The notes beneath the pieces were generated by a model. That model saw nothing but the letters and a program-made list of their open reading frames with translations. It was not told where the DNA came from and did not search any database. From Asterella californica (taxonomy: Eukaryota > Streptophyta > Marchantiopsida > Marchantiales > Aytoniaceae), in assembly GCA_036924285.1 (NCBI GenBank), contig JAYKYS010000006.1:27626001-27690000 (forward strand): a stretch of DNA of 64,000 nucleotides. The letters run 5' to 3'. A program made the position numbers and the translations under genes. The stretch's first letter is position 1; every line of letters begins with the position of its first letter. Shown piece after piece: positions 10,615 through 24,110 of this stretch.

Positions 10615-13600
10615 TCAAGAGATAAAACCACGCCTACAATTTCTTACGGCGGGCGTGTTTAGGTGTTGAAGGACCGTACAGCCCTTCACGACAACATGTC
10701 CTTCAGAATCTTGTGTATACGACACATTTATACCTTCGATGACCAAGTTGTACAATACCTCTCCAACAAGACATTCGTCTCGTTTGAGCTGGAGAAACTT
10801 TTCAGTTTGGGCAGTCAGATCGTTCTCCTCGCTCGACTCGCTTTCTTCGATGATAGTGTGCATAGAATCCGAAGATATTTTCGATATTATATCGCTCACT
10901 TCACTCAGCTTTGCTGTATGTGGTCTCTCCCGTTGATTGAGCGAGCGTATATCTCGTGAAAGAACCTGCTTCAACAGTCTTTGCAACTCCTCAGGACTTG
11001 AATAAAGCGAGTATTTTTCCTGCAGTTCGGTAAAACAAATTAATTTGAAGCTTGTTTTCATACACTGCACATTAGTCGAAAGAAGGCATCATGACTTATA
11101 GATATCCCTTGCACAGCCTGTCATACCCAGCGACAGTGATTTCTTGTCACTGAAGTCTAGACGCAGGTTCCTAAGCTTGGCTGATGAAACGCTTATAGGT
11201 GACAATCCATAGAAATGGGTTTTTGTACATATTCGAGGCCAAGTGCGACCCAATTCTCACGAAGAAAACTGAGGCATCATAAAGAGGAGTTTATCCAGAA
11301 GGGAAGTATTTATACCATCAAGTTCCAGCTGGAAGCAAGTTCTCGAATGAATTTTGCGCTGAAATCTACAGTTTGAACAGCCAGCACATCGTCGGAACCT
11401 CCGGCCTGATACACAGGACAACATGGGAATAAATTCCGTAAGGGTGAAGTCCACTGCTCGTGGAAATTGACACATACTGAACTCTCTCGCTCATATCTTA
11501 GCATTTCCCTCAGCGAGAGCGGCCACAGAAGCAAACCGAGCAGTTTACGAAGTATGGAACAACGCCTAATTTTATAAAACTTTCGAAGACCGAGATACAG
11601 CTCTGGCCTCGGAAAACCTCTACAAGGCTACAAGACTTGCGACTTGGATCACTGTTCGTGCGTAAGAACAACCTCCAACTTTCTACCCTATTCCTTCAGA
11701 ACTGTTCCTAGAAACGATCCGATGTAAAAACTAACCTTGACCCATAAGGGTGCTGTCGCGACAGGAACAGAATCACAGTACGGGAGATATGGCTTTATAT
11801 CCAGCACCGGCTGCGCACCAAATTCGTGCAAAGTCAGAACGGTTATAATATTTTCTACCACATTCTACTCGTGCATCCTATGCTTCAGATCTGAAGGCAC
11901 GTAACCCTGAGCAATCGACCTTGTAAAACCATGTGGAAAGAAAGAATATGACAACAACCATTAGCATAAGACTCGGCCGTACCGTTCCATCTACAATGTC
12001 AGCGCCAGAGAGAAGTAACATGCCTCCGTATACTCCTTCAATCTGTACATTAATCCCAGTATATACCACATAATTACAGCCTTGAAGATATAGGTAGCTT
12101 AGATGCATCTGGTCAAATTACTAAGAACTACAATGCCAACCCGGAAGAAACTCCGGCTCATGTGAGTAGTTTCTTGCACATATTCCGCTTCAGTCCTCTC
12201 TCATCTACAAGGTTATATTATTAAGACTTCCACTAATCTTCAAGAGGTTTAAGCTCATGGTCCTCCGCGAACTTGAATCCTGTAGAAGCTTCAGGATAAG
12301 TGTTCGACAAGAGTTCCGAGCACTAGATGGAAAGGCATTCTTTCTTTCAGATGATTCATTGACACTACTCCGAACAGTTTTTCGTCTAGATAAGCTCACG
12401 ATTATGATTGTGCTTCAATGATGTCTCTGTTTATGATGAATTTAGAATCCAACCATAGCAGTTCTTTTCTGTCTCCTAAGTCATAATGGAAAAGGTTGAA
12501 CCTTTGCCACGCTGAGACCTATCGGACAAGGGCGATGTGGAGAGCGTGTGGCAAAAACTCCCATTTTCGAGCCTTGTAATCTTGGAACATGTATCTGCAA
12601 CAAGAAAGTTATTAATAAGTGTGTACGTGATCAGTCACGGCAGCCTTTCTCTAGCCCTAAGTAATCTGCTCACTACTCTCGCTTTCTCTCTAATTAAGAA
12701 CTAATGGCTATGTCCAGAAAGATAGTTTTAAACTAATACTGAACCAGACGCTGAAACACTGCTTATTCCTGAGACTACGACCTCCGAATCCAAACAGCCT
12801 GTCATATGGAAGTCTAAGTTGGACCTAGCTTCTACGTTTCTCCCAAACTTCCACGCCTAGGATTGGTCAGAAACCCTAACTCAAGGAAGGGTTTAGGGTT
12901 TAGGGATTCTACAGCTGAAAGATGAAACTCTCTTCAATTCTTGATCTTGTCCCCACAGTTTGCTGGGGACCAGCGACTGACATAACCAATGGAGTTCCCT
13001 ATACTACTAAGGGCCCAACAAACTACATATGCGAGTAATAATCCATTGAGATCACAACAGACCATGTTTCCAACTTCGTTAGCTTAACTACTAATCGAGA
13101 ACTAAATACGACGAGCAAAATGTCCACAATAGAAACGTAAACACAGCACATACCTTTGCTTTGAAATCACGATGACCTGGCTTAATCCACAATCTCTGCA
13201 AATCCGTGTTATCGTGGAAAACGTAAAGCAGCCAACAATGGGAATACTGTCCAAGACCTTCAAATGCTTCCACCGGAATGCCTCCCGGATAAAGCACTAC
13301 ACAAGATCGCGCTTCAGTCACAAGTAGGGGCTGTCTTGGTGTACCATTCCTATCCAGTATCACCACAACCGTACAAGTCTCAGTTTTAGTACATTTCCAC
13401 CCTGCAAATGAACACTGTGGGCAACTACACTTCAGTGTCACCTTCTACCTCAAAAACATTGTTGCATCATTGCCACAAACGAATAAACCTCTCATACCGT
13501 GTAGAAAAGCAAGACCGCACAGTCCCTATAGGGGTCATTGGGAAGGCTGTGGTGTTGGCTTCCTCCGAAGTCTTCTTGTTCACCAGTGCATTCTTCAACT

Positions 13601-14515
13601 CCTGCATTCAGCATTACCCAACTGCCGTGATGATTTTTACAGCCGGCCACAGTCTGCAGCAAATTACAGAATCTTTCAAAAAGTGACGAGTAACATCATG
13701 TTCAGTCTGAATCGACTTATTAGAAGGGACATTTAGAACTCAATGATGACAATGGCGCCTGTCTGGTCACGGGTCATAAATCCATGGTCATTTTTGCGAA
13801 AGAAAATTAGGGTTCAAGGGTTTATCAAAGTTCCCGAAGAATGAAATTCCAAACATTCTGCCGGTAACCCAACGGCATGACTAACTCCAGAATACAGAAA
13901 CGATCAGCTCCCAATACTTGGATTAAGAGTCAAGATTATCATTCAAGAAAATACTATGAGAGGAAAGAAACGCTGTGCATATAGGCTTGTATTATGTTTC
14001 CTCTACGACTATCCATAAACGACTGAATTTCACGTCATTGCATCTCACTGTGTCCAGACACTCCCAAAGGAGAGAAAGAGTATGAACAGATTCTTGCGAC
14101 CACAACACATGCTAAAAGAAGTAAAGTAAGAATCGGTACACGCTGGGCACGAATGCGGCCCGTGCGCTCTGCATTGCGATCACGTCGTGCCACTTTCAAA
14201 GCGGCTTCTGCTTCCGCTATTTTGCGCTCCAACTGCACGGTCTTGGTGACCCATTTCTGCACTATGACGCCCCAACATCTCGAAGTCAGAAATTAACTTT
14301 GCTCCAAGGCTCCGGACCTCCTACCATATCACTGACATTCACACCAATTTCAAATCAGCATATACGGTTACTTCTTGGTTACCCTCAAAGCGGATCCGAA
14401 TGCTGGCCCTGTACCCAATATGCAATCGTTCACGCTATCACTTATGGAATTTACCTGTGAGGGCAGCAACTGCAGCTGCTGCCCAACGTACAATAATCCA
14501 CACTGTCACCGCCAT
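10615..14515 (-). CDS. TRMO: tRNA (adenine(37)-N6)-methyltransferase, TrmO/TsaA family, about 401 aa
   Basis: Known members of the family use S-adenosylmethionine to methylate N6-threonylcarbamoyladenosine at tRNA position 37. Nine exons join in frame on the minus strand: 14515-14455, 14261-14140, 13601-13498, 13349-13154, 12594-12502, 12042-11983, 11810-11736, 11405-11316 and 11019-10615 (TGA), all with GT-AG borders. Residues 1-20 are hydrophobic (MAVTVWIIVRWAAAAVAALT), suggesting a membrane anchor or targeting signal. A Glu/Arg/Lys/Ala-rich helix follows. The TsaA core carries PMTPIGTVRSC, RNGTPRQP, GLGQYSHCWLLYVFH, GVFATRSPHRPCPIGLS, LLLSGADIVDGT and PVLDIKPYLPYCDS. The C-terminal part matches the plant extension (YSSPEELQRLLKQVLSRDIR). 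The start is the first ATG in the frame that leads into the splice at 14455; exon 1 is the least certain. Confidence 0.92.
12886..12905. repeat. Short interstitial telomere-type repeat
   Basis: Two adjacent TTTAGGG units lie inside the TrmO intron between 12595 and 13153. This is the usual plant telomere unit; two copies are too few for more than a note. Confidence 0.5.
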
Positions 14516-16667
14516 TCCCCAAACTGTTGCAGCATCAACTCCACGTCCTCTGCAGCACTTAGTTCGATTTCCGCTCGTGCCGAATTCATCCGTGGCGGGC
14601 TTGCAGTTCAAGGCTCGAAAGTTCAACTCTCAAGGTTCTGCTCCTGCGTCGCTTTACTGTACAGTCCTCCGTTTGAACGAGAAATTACTGTCCAGACTCA
14701 GTTTCCGACGCTGTGAGCTCCATGACACCTCAGTGCCTCTGAAATTCTCCTCCCGCACAGCAAGCTTCTCATTCACAGTTATAGTTTGAGTCCAAGCTTC
14801 TCGCTAATTCTATAGCAATGCTGTTGACTTGACTCATCCGACGATAGTTCGCAAAAATAACCATTCACAATCCCTCATATATATCGGTATTCATTCGCAT
14901 AGATTACTCTGAGAGAGAGAGAAGAACGAGAGGGTACTACTCGGTAAAGTACGAAAGGACTGCAAAGAATGAAGTTGCGAAAGAAAGACATTAATTTCTG
15001 TTAATATGAAAACTCGAAGGTTTCATTAAACCTCAGGTGCGGGTATAAAAGCAAAGCAAGGAATATACCGAGGTTAGCAAGAAACCACGAAAACTTCGTT
15101 GCAATGTTTCTGATCACACACTGGGAAGCTCTCGTATAGCATTGCTTTAAGTCAGTAATTACTTAACAGATTCGGTTTTCACAGGTAGATTTTGTCAACA
15201 AAAGTATTTTGAGTGGAGTGGTTAGTTTTCTTTGTTCGCAAAATGAATTCCTGTTGGTTACCAAGCATATTTACAGGGCACTGCTGTTGTTGCTGGTATA
15301 AAAGCAAAGAAGTGAATAATGTTTTTCTCTCTTCGTGTGTTTTAGGTTAGAGAAAAGATAATGTTTCGTTCCTCAAGATCATACAAGCTTTCGTTTCAAT
15401 ATCTTTCAATAATTAACTGTGAAATGAATCACATCATGTAATGCTAGGAGATAGCTTAGCTTAAAATATTTACTTCACAAATTTTATTTTCGGATGCTAA
15501 TTCTATCAGAAAAAGTATTTCTAGTATAAAGATTTGATGAAGTCCTCCTTGTTACCACGTATATTATAGGGGCTTTTGAGTTTTAAATAAATTATTACTA
15601 AAATTATATATAATTTAAAATCGAAAATATTATTTTGAATCAAATGCTAAAGAAAATTGTATTTTTGTTCTTATAAAATAAGTAATGAATTTTTTAAGGT
15701 TGAATCTTGACTTACAGTTGATTATATTTATATATTTAAGTAAAAAATGACGCTATCAAGCTATATGTGAAATAAAGTGAAAGCACGAAGCACATCGCCA
15801 CGTAGGGACACGATAGAACTATAAGTTTAGCATAGGCGTGTACTACATGCTTTGCTGAGCTGGTTTGGGACAAAATAAGAGTAACTTACACCATAACGCA
15901 TAGGGTATAAATTAAAAACCTGTGACAGGTAGAACACGATATAAACTGCAAAAAATTTCAGGGATTAAAGGGTCTAGGGTACTAAACCCTAACCTCATAA
16001 TACTCGTCGGTTTAGAAATAATAAGTTAGAGTTTACAGGTGCAAAGTAGGATTTAGATAATAGATAGGGTTAAGAGTAAACATATAGTTTAGAGTCTAAT
16101 TTTGAAGTTCAATATAAAATAAATAAATTTTAATTTTAAACTAGTTACAATTAATTATACATTTAATCACCATAAGATTATATTAGATGTAAACCCTTAA
16201 TGTCGATCATCTCATGGTGATAGCATAGACAAAGTATTATAATCGATACCCAAAAGCAAATATGTTAAACAGAGCCAAATTTTAATGAGGTTTATTCAGC
16301 CGGTAAGCTAACTGACACGCAGTGTGTGACGTGAAATGAGTCCGTTATAAGTATGATAAGTTCGCAAGAAATGAAATAGAAATATCAAGGAAAAATGTAT
16401 AGTTCGTCAACAGCAATTTATTTAAAACGGGACGAAATTTATAACCCCCAAAAAAACTATATATGTATATACATTCTTGGTGTCTTCCATAAACATACTA
16501 CATTATTGATTTTGGTGATTCCAGACGAAAATAAAATCGCTATCGTTTTGATTAGGGAAGTGATTCCGAGACATTATACTAAGATTTGGCAAAGATGGTG
16601 TTGCTCTCTACATATGTGTATATTTCTCATATCTTTCAGATTCGTGTATTACATTATTATGCCAATG
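14516..16667. other. AT-rich spacer upstream of TrmO
   Basis: No gene is recognised. Two degenerate direct repeats of about 250 bases begin at GGTATAAAAGCAAAG near 15043 and 15297. A degenerate telomere-like patch (AAACCCTAACC) lies near 15995. The left end should hold the TrmO promoter, but no specific element can be assigned. Confidence 0.45.
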
Positions 16668-17013
16668 ATTGAGATTTAACACGAAACAAATTAATTAATT
16701 CGGCCATGTGGTTGTGACACGAGTGTAGGAGTCAAGAGCCGTTTTTCAATCTCTTCCGTCGGCGGTATTTTGGACTTGCATTAATACGTATTAGTACCAG
16801 CATTAGTATTTTGGGCCTTGGTATTTTGGGCTTCTTGTTCAAATTAAAGAAAGATTTGAAAAGTGGAATCCCCAGTCGAATCAAGTGGATAGTCGGCTGG
16901 AACTCATGCTCTGCAATATTTGTTGAGTTGATCCATAATAACATTTACATTTTTCCCCATAACATAAAGGGAGCAAAGGCTTATTGTTTAGATAATCCGG
17001 AATCCATCATGGG

Positions 17014-17085
17014 CGCCGACCGTGGGGATCGAACCCACGACCACGTGGTTAAAAGCCACGCGCTCTACCACTGAGCTAGGTCGGC
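17014..17085 (-). tRNA. tRNA-Lys (anticodon UUU), copy 1
   Basis: A 72-base cloverleaf reads on the minus strand. The 7-bp acceptor stem is GCCGACC/GGTCGGC with discriminator G; the D arm is GCTC/GAGC; the anticodon arm is CGTGG-CTTTTAA-CCACG, giving UUU; the variable loop is TGGTC; the T arm is GTGGG-TTCGATC-CCCAC. No intron is present and CCA is not encoded, as expected for a nuclear tRNA gene. All stems pair, so it is likely functional. Internal A and B box sequences fall in the usual D and T arm positions. Confidence 0.93.
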
Positions 17086-18289
17086 GCTGTGCGTCTGAGC
17101 GGGATCGGCTAGCATTAGTAATATATCTTAAATTCAAGAATATATCGATTTTAAGTATAATATTCGAATGTTACCACATCCCATGAAAGAATTCGGTAAA
17201 GTACTAATAGTCGAAAAGGTTCAAATTAAAGAACGCAGTATACCATAACGTCGGGTGACTTCTGGAAAGTGAAACTCTGACACTATGCGAAATGTCAGGT
17301 CACTTGTTTCACGCACGTTGTAAAAGATTTTTTTCATTTATTATGTACTTTGCTCAGCATTAAACTGTTAAATCAAATCACTAGCAAGAAGTAAAGTTTC
17401 TTAGGGGTTTCACACAAAGTATTTGTTGATAGTATTTGATATACCAATTTGAGTTTACAAGTACTGAGGAAAGAACTCTTTAACTGGATGTGAAAAGCAC
17501 CATCTCATTCCTACAAAAAGAGTACATGTTAGAAAAAAGATGAGAAAAAACTAACATTTTTAAAATAGAGAAGAGATTATCAAAAAGAGGCGGAAGATGC
17601 AATAGCTAATAGTTCAGATTGTTTGTTCCCAATGTTTATTTAGTATCAAGTTAAGGAAGAAGAGTCGATATAATTCACTAGTGATGAGTTCTGAACTAGG
17701 TGATTGTACAATAGAGCCATTTTTTAATTCACCGGAGAGAGTTGCTTGAATAATTATGTACCTAACAAAATGTAATCCAACCTAGTCTAAATATAATTTT
17801 ATCCACAATGGTCTATAGTTAAAACTTTTCATGCATCAAGAAATTTGTTTAGATGAAGATTCACTAACTCTTTTAAAATAATCTATATTTCACATTTATA
17901 TTCCAGTACGTGCAAATGCATAGATCAGTGAGCTGGCACGTCTCATTATCGTGCAATCTCACATCTCATATAATCTTGAACGTAACAGCTAATATATTGT
18001 TAAACAAGTTTCACGAAAAAGTTCACGGAATACAGAAAATCAACACAATACAAGGTCTACGTTAAATTCATATGTGAGCGGTGTAACAACATGACGCCGT
18101 GTTGTCTAGATTCTGTCGCAAATAAATGGATAATCCTCCTTTGTTGGGTTCTCTGTATTTCTACATGTGGTATTCTTCATGAACGTGAAGTCTTCTCGAC
18201 TTCAAGTGATACAACTTTTCTAGAAGTAATGAGAGATGATTCATTGGAACCTTGTGAGATTAAAAAATAGTTCAAGTTATGATCATGTG

Positions 18290-18652
18290 TCATTTTGGAA
18301 GTAGAAGTGCCAAAGATGATGAAGATCGTGAGGCTCTCCTCCAATTGCTAATGAATTCAACTCGTGCATCTCCTAAAGTCTCACTTGTAGGTCCAAACAA
18401 AATAGTTCTTCTCTCCTTGATTTGTATTAGTTGCAAAATCTCTCGAACCAAACGTGAAGGAGCACTTGGACGTGTGGATACATCCTTAATAGATGACTTC
18501 TGGAGAAATCCAAAGTCGCTTTGATTAGCATAGACCTTCGTTCCTCTAAAGTGATATTTCATCCTCAAAATGTTGTATGACACCGTCGCTTTGCAGTGTT
18601 TGTATTGAACCGTGGTTTGTCTGTCTCCTCCGCTCTCATTCGTCAATATCAA
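18290..18652 (-). pseudogene. ORF relic with a BED-zinc-finger-like patch, possibly transposase-derived
   Basis: A 120-codon open frame begins with a short patch (YKHCKATVSYNILRMKYHF) resembling the BED finger of hAT transposases, but the expected first Cys is Tyr. The rest (about 70 residues, containing REILQLIQIKERRTILFG) is not recognised and persists in unit 2 at 26796-26993. The frame crosses the unit 1/unit 2 breakpoint at 18485 without interruption. The assignment is tentative and the plus-strand frame is also open. Confidence 0.3.
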
Positions 18653-19039
18653 GTATTATTCTCGTGTCAACTTTCCACATTCATCTATAGGTTTGAGAAT
18701 TGCTTGATTGCTTGTATATTCTTCGGCGTGGGTCGTGTCTTCATCAACCTCGACGGATGATTGATGGAAAAAAACTCTTCTTCTCTCTCAAGTTTTCCCT
18801 TCTTCTCTAGCAAGTGGTCAAGAGAATATGGCCTATCCATTGCATAACCAACTAACCCAAATGATGAAGTATTGTAAATCACAATTGATTTTTGGACAAG
18901 ATCACGTAGTTAATTAATTATAGTCAATGGATAAAGCCACATATGCTCTCGATGTCCTCCATGAATTCATGGATGACATCATTATTTAGTATTGAGCCAG
19001 TCACTCTCCAGATCGAAATGGCATCTATATTTCGGCCGT

Positions 19040-19440
19040 GTCAAAGATAGATCATCGACGGACAGATCATTGGTGGATGACCGCACCGAGCATCAGTGGA
19101 CGGCTTTCGTTGACGGATTTTACGTGACGGACTGTTAGTGGATTGTCATTCGTCGATGATCGTCCGTCAACTGATGATGAGCGTCGATAGATGATAGTCA
19201 GTGAATGATTCAGAGGTCCGTCGACAGACGGTCTTCACTGACGAATTCTGCATGATGGACCACTGATGATTTGTCGTTCATCGACGATCGTGCGTCAATC
19301 CAGCGGACGTTCACCAACAAGTGTTTAGGCGATCCGCCGGCGGACAGTCTTCATCGATGATTGATTATTGATGCATTACTCGACAATCTGTCTTTCATCG
19401 ATGGTGGATTCACTGATGGATCGTCGATGGAATTATGTAC
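19040..19440. repeat. Degenerate GACGGA/CGTCGATG-rich repeat tract
   Basis: About 400 bases are packed with variants of GACGGA, TCCGTC, CATCGACGG and GATGGATCGTC on both strands, giving many small inverted repeats. No clean period is evident by eye. Confidence 0.55.
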
Positions 19441-19499
19441 ATCATAATAGAAAGCTTCTGTTTTTATTAATAGTTTATAAATATATAATTTTAAATTAA

Positions 19500-22100
19500 A
19501 TTAAATTTCAGAATTTTATGTCATTATGATTATTTTGGTCAAACTCTTGAAATTTTGGTTAGCTCAAAACTTGGACACAAAATATATCTCCAATATCACA
19601 CGAACATCAATCAAGAACACTCGATCTATCTTAATAATAATAACAGCTCCTCACAACTCACGCTTCACTTGAAGATAGTTATGTTGCTTGTATGTCAAGA
19701 TTCTAGCTCCAAACCTAGAAACAAACCACACACCATATGCATCTTCTTGACAATTGCCCATCCAATAGTCTTAGACTCATATCCAAGGTAAATATCATAG
19801 ATCTTCTGCTCTCATAATTAAACCTCCTTAGTATAGATGGAGACTTTAGAACCTTCTTCATCCGTTCCATCGTCTCATGATGTTCTTGATGTCAAGTAAA
19901 CCTCTTCTCTTTCCTCAAAAGTGCATACAAAGGCTCCAGAACGTATACATAATGAAAAATTCTCACAAGAAATATCACACAAGCTTCTAAGAAACGTCAA
20001 ACCTCACTGATACTAGTACAATATGCTATCCTTGCTATAACATCTATGTTCTCTAAGTTTGATTGCCTTCCAAAGGTACGGCACAAATGACCAACCACTA
20101 CAATCTCTGACATTCCAAAGTGAGATTTGGTACCTGACAGAGTTAAGTGTACCTCCTCCAAAAGCATTAAAATCCATCTCACATCTCAAATGTGATCATC
20201 AATAAATATTTTGCAATCATCAAAAGTTACAATTTGTCTTTGTCCTCCACCAGACAACTTTCATTAGGATGTCATACAGAAACAAAATAGTAGTCTTAAG
20301 TACAAATTCTCTTAAACCTTATATATCACGTTTTGCACATGGACTATTGTATTCGTCACCCCTTGAGAAAGAGTGCACATCCGTATTAATCCCAATGTGT
20401 ACACATGATAGTCAAGTCTCGGCTTTCCAAAGCAAGTTAGGACTGATCATAAGTTGAAAAAAGATCTCCAATCAAACAGATTGATCATCTTGCAAACGTC
20501 TCTGCTATCTCATAGACCAATGCTTTGTTCCAATGCTTCAAATCGTAACGTTGTTGGCAAGTTGTAAGTCTTGGATGAAGCATAAAGCTCTCGTCTTCTT
20601 ACACTATGAACCATTGGTTAGAATACATAGTCATAGATGGTTCAAGAATACCCATCCGTATTTTTTATTTCAATAACTCAATAAGTTTCGATAGCAAGCT
20701 AATGCACAAGAGACTAATATTGATTTCAAGTCCCATGTATGTGAAGAATAGTGAAAATAACCATCTGAGCTATCACACTATGATTCGTGCAACCAATCTC
20801 CTCAGCTGAGAAAGAAAATGTCTTATCAAGATTCATGATCATTTGCTCAGAAGTCTTTTCTCTACTTTTGTTAAGTAGTCATCCATCTTATTTAGAGCTC
20901 CTCGAATGTCTCATAGTAAATTGATGTCCTATCTCAATAGGAATTATTAGAACAGACTCATTGGTTGCTAACTTCATCTGTTGTTATGAATCAACATGCA
21001 ATTGAGTCGTCACGGGCTTCACCTTCTTTACTACGAACTTATACTTGGTGTGCACGTGTATTCTTGAAGAGAACCATATTAGCAGATTGCATTTTTCCAT
21101 CCACTCTCTAGTCTCCAATGAGGACGAAAATACAAGTATGTAGTAATCTTCTCATAGGCTCTACGAGAGTGGATTGGATCACCACTCTATCTCTCATATG
21201 CTCTATCAACCTATCTATATCGTCCAGCCAACGAACAAAAGATTGTCTACTTATAAACTCTTCGTACACCCAAATCATCTCATCTTCTCGCAGAATTTTC
21301 GTACAACGTATGTCTATCACATACTTCTCCATTTGCCTTCTAGATTTTCCATTCAGATCCTCTACTCGTGTAATCTCATTCCAATCATTGAAATTGAAAG
21401 TCATCAAACTGGATCTCTATCTCTGCACATTATACATACTCTCAAAATTTGGAGCAACCTCTTCATCAACCTCTTATGATCCTTCAGATCATAGGAGTAG
21501 AGATCACAACATATAGATCATAGTAGTAGTCGATCTTTCACTCTTGTTATCTCGACCTACAAGAGTGGGTCTTGAAGACGGAGAATCTCCCAAAGTCTAT
21601 TTCTTACGTTCATGGTTCCTACTAAAGTCAGATCTTGCACAAAAGATCTACCATCCACTACGGATATTAGCATAGTGAGATCCATTATTTGTCACCTTGT
21701 GTCTCCATCCGGATCATCAGGATATACGGTTGATCAGAAATGACATAATAAGAAGTAGAAGATTGCATGAGAAAGTGCTAATCTATCTCAATAATGCCAC
21801 ATCATCGATCTCCAACCTCAAATTAAGAGAAACGTCGTATATAACTCACCATTCTGTATTTTGACAGTCAGTAACATCCGATCATGGTCCAGTACAGTCG
21901 ATCACTATAAGTCATACACCTCCCGTGACATGATGTTAACCTCATATTTGTCATCAACAAGAGCATTAACAAGATCAGACAGACTCTCAAGACGTACTCA
22001 TGTAGCAGACGTCGTAGCACGAACCAATGCCTTCGTCTGAAGATACTATCACTATAGGTTCTCCTCGTCAACTTCCTCATCATCAACCTCAACAATCTTG
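19500..22100 (-). mobile_element. Ty3/gypsy retrotransposon relic (protease to RNase H), heavily degraded
   Basis: Minus-strand frames broken by stops keep recognisable pol pieces in the right order. Around 21910-21975 there is an aspartyl-protease-like patch (ALVDD...EVNIMSREVY). Around 20080-20460 there is reverse-transcriptase palm and thumb sequence ending TLSGTKSHFG and VVVGHLC. At about 19820-19990 the RT-RNase H connection contains EPLYALLRKE. At about 19651-19709 lies an RNase H-like patch (GARILTYKQ ... QVKREL). Integrase and LTRs were not found. Many frame breaks are TGA where Trp or Arg is expected. It cannot be functional. Confidence 0.65.
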
Positions 22101-22699
22101 GTACTAGAGACTAAAGCTTCTTACTGATATCTCCTACTATCAGTTTCTTGGAAATTCACTTTCCAAGTGTAAGAATGAATAAATAATATGTAGTTACAGC
22201 TCTAAATGCTATTGTGAGTACTTCATATGCTAGGTATGCTAGCCATGTGTTTCTTCCCGTGACTTTTCTATTCATTTCTCATCATTTTTGTTGTTCTCCT
22301 CACTTGAGCTTTTTGTTTTTTGAGCTGTTCCTCTTGGATCTTTGTCGACTTTAGGTTTTTACTTTCTTGAAGTTGTTTTAAGACTTGCAGTATTCTCTTT
22401 GTCTTTTCATTGATTTATTCTTTGCCATCGGATAATAATGAGGATAAACGTCTGAACAACTCAATCTTTTGAATCCAACCAAAATAGTTTTACTTCTATC
22501 TCTCAATTAACTTCGATTGATCATCTCGAGGTCAAACCCAATCCAAATGTATGACTACTTAAGCCAGTGCAATCAGCACGGCGTCAACTATCCAATTCCT
22601 TTGAAAATATTGAAAGATCATCTCTCAAACTCACGAGGCACTCTAAAATATGACTCAAGATATCGATTCAACCCCCTAAATTTGAACAATCATAGCTCT

Positions 22700-23049
22700 A
22701 CATTCAAAGATCCAAATTGATCATTCCCTCTCCAGAGTATATTCTAGCTCGAGAGCTTTCCAACGAGATCTCACACTCCGCAAATGACTCTCTAGAAGAC
22801 TTCTGAAACTCCAAAACCGTCCATGGAACTTGGTTGAAGCCGATTGGTAAAAAATGGACCAATGAGAGAGAAGATTGGAGATCATCTTATCTCCTATTTG
22901 GCACTATGGCTCAAGTTGTAACCCTAAAACACTCTCACACTCTCAAAGGCTTGAACCAAAGTACTTTGGATCCCAAACTTAACACAAGATAATCACCCTT
23001 GTCGAGCGAAGAGATAATAACAACACAAAATACACATAAATTCAATACA
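22700..23049. other. End of the segment unique to unit 1
   Basis: The stretch contains phrases such as GAGAGCTTTCCAACGAGATC that are common in degraded plant LTR elements, but no frame is recognised. It ends where the match to unit 2 resumes. Confidence 0.3.
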
Positions 23050-23786
23050 AAGTCAAGATAATGACCTTGAACCGATCTATGATGAAAAGTATGACAAAAG
23101 GAAATGAAGAAGTTATCACTTCATTGTAGTATTCTCATCCAAGTTCCTCGCAATCCACGGACGTGATCTTTCGTCTAGTGACATCAGATATCAACCTTGA
23201 CATTGAAAAGAACGTTGGTTGGAAAGTTCAAGTCCATTCACCCATCAAAGTAAGATGTACACAGTCAGGTTTTAATTCTCCTCATACATGACAATGGACA
23301 AGATCATCGAAGTAGGCAAGTTCATCATCCTTTACATGAACTCTTCTCCAAAATAGACAACGAAGCATTGTTGAAAATGATCGTGTTATAATAATTAAAA
23401 TGTATAAAATTCAAAAATACGAGTTAATCGAATTCAAAATTCAAATTCAAATTCAAATTTAAAAGTACGAGAGTGAAGAATATCAACATGTGATCATAGT
23501 CATAAAATCAAATACTCATATGTATCAAGAGAAACTTATACGTATGTATTATGCACATGCGTCTCGACTGTCTACCTCGTGTGTTACCTGTCAAAAAAAG
23601 CAATCAATTTTAATTTTGATAAGTTTTAAAAACAAAAGAGATACAAATCAAAAAATTCTGTTGAAACGAAGAAGTAAAGTATTCATATACTTTTATTTCA
23701 TATTTGTTGATAATAATTATATTTGATGAAAAATAAAACTAATCAATATAATCTATTATATATTATTTTTATTATATATTGAAAAT

Positions 23787-24110
23787 TTACCTCATCAAAA
23801 TCTCAAAATCAACAGAAGAGTTGAAATGAGATACTCCAGGTGTGCATATCTTTTCCATCATGTTCAAGATCAAATCTTTTGTGTTTGGAGTATTATAATC
23901 TTTGACAACATCTTCTGCAACAAGATTAGTGCGATCTCCAAACCATTTACCTCGAGCATGTATAGTGTACTCTTTTTTGTTGGACTCATCAAGCACATAT
24001 CCTTCAATCCATGGTTCTGTTAGTAACTCGAATTTAATTGTACAATCTTCACATCTGCCAATGAGATCTTTCACATTCTCAATCTTCACACGTGATGACA
24101 ACCTGCACAT
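23787..24110 (-). pseudogene. Unrecognised conserved ORF/exon, copy 1
   Basis: About 107 codons including ENVKDLIGRCEDCTIKFELL and YTIHARGKWFGDRTNL. A splice acceptor-like TGTGCAG precedes it and a donor-like GATGAG/GTAAAT follows, so it resembles an internal exon. Relative to copy 2 it lost one base near the 3' end (TTTTGAG versus TTTTTGTG), which shifts the frame just before the putative donor. Further minus-strand open patches upstream (24280-25060) also match copy 2. The family is not recognised. Confidence 0.4.

Noticed and set aside
12886..12905. Telomere or chromosome-end signal
   Set aside because: Only two TTTAGGG units inside an intron.
14375..14789. Overlapping plus-strand frames of 113 and 129 codons
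   Set aside because: They are opposite TrmO exon 1 and its leader; no domain is seen.
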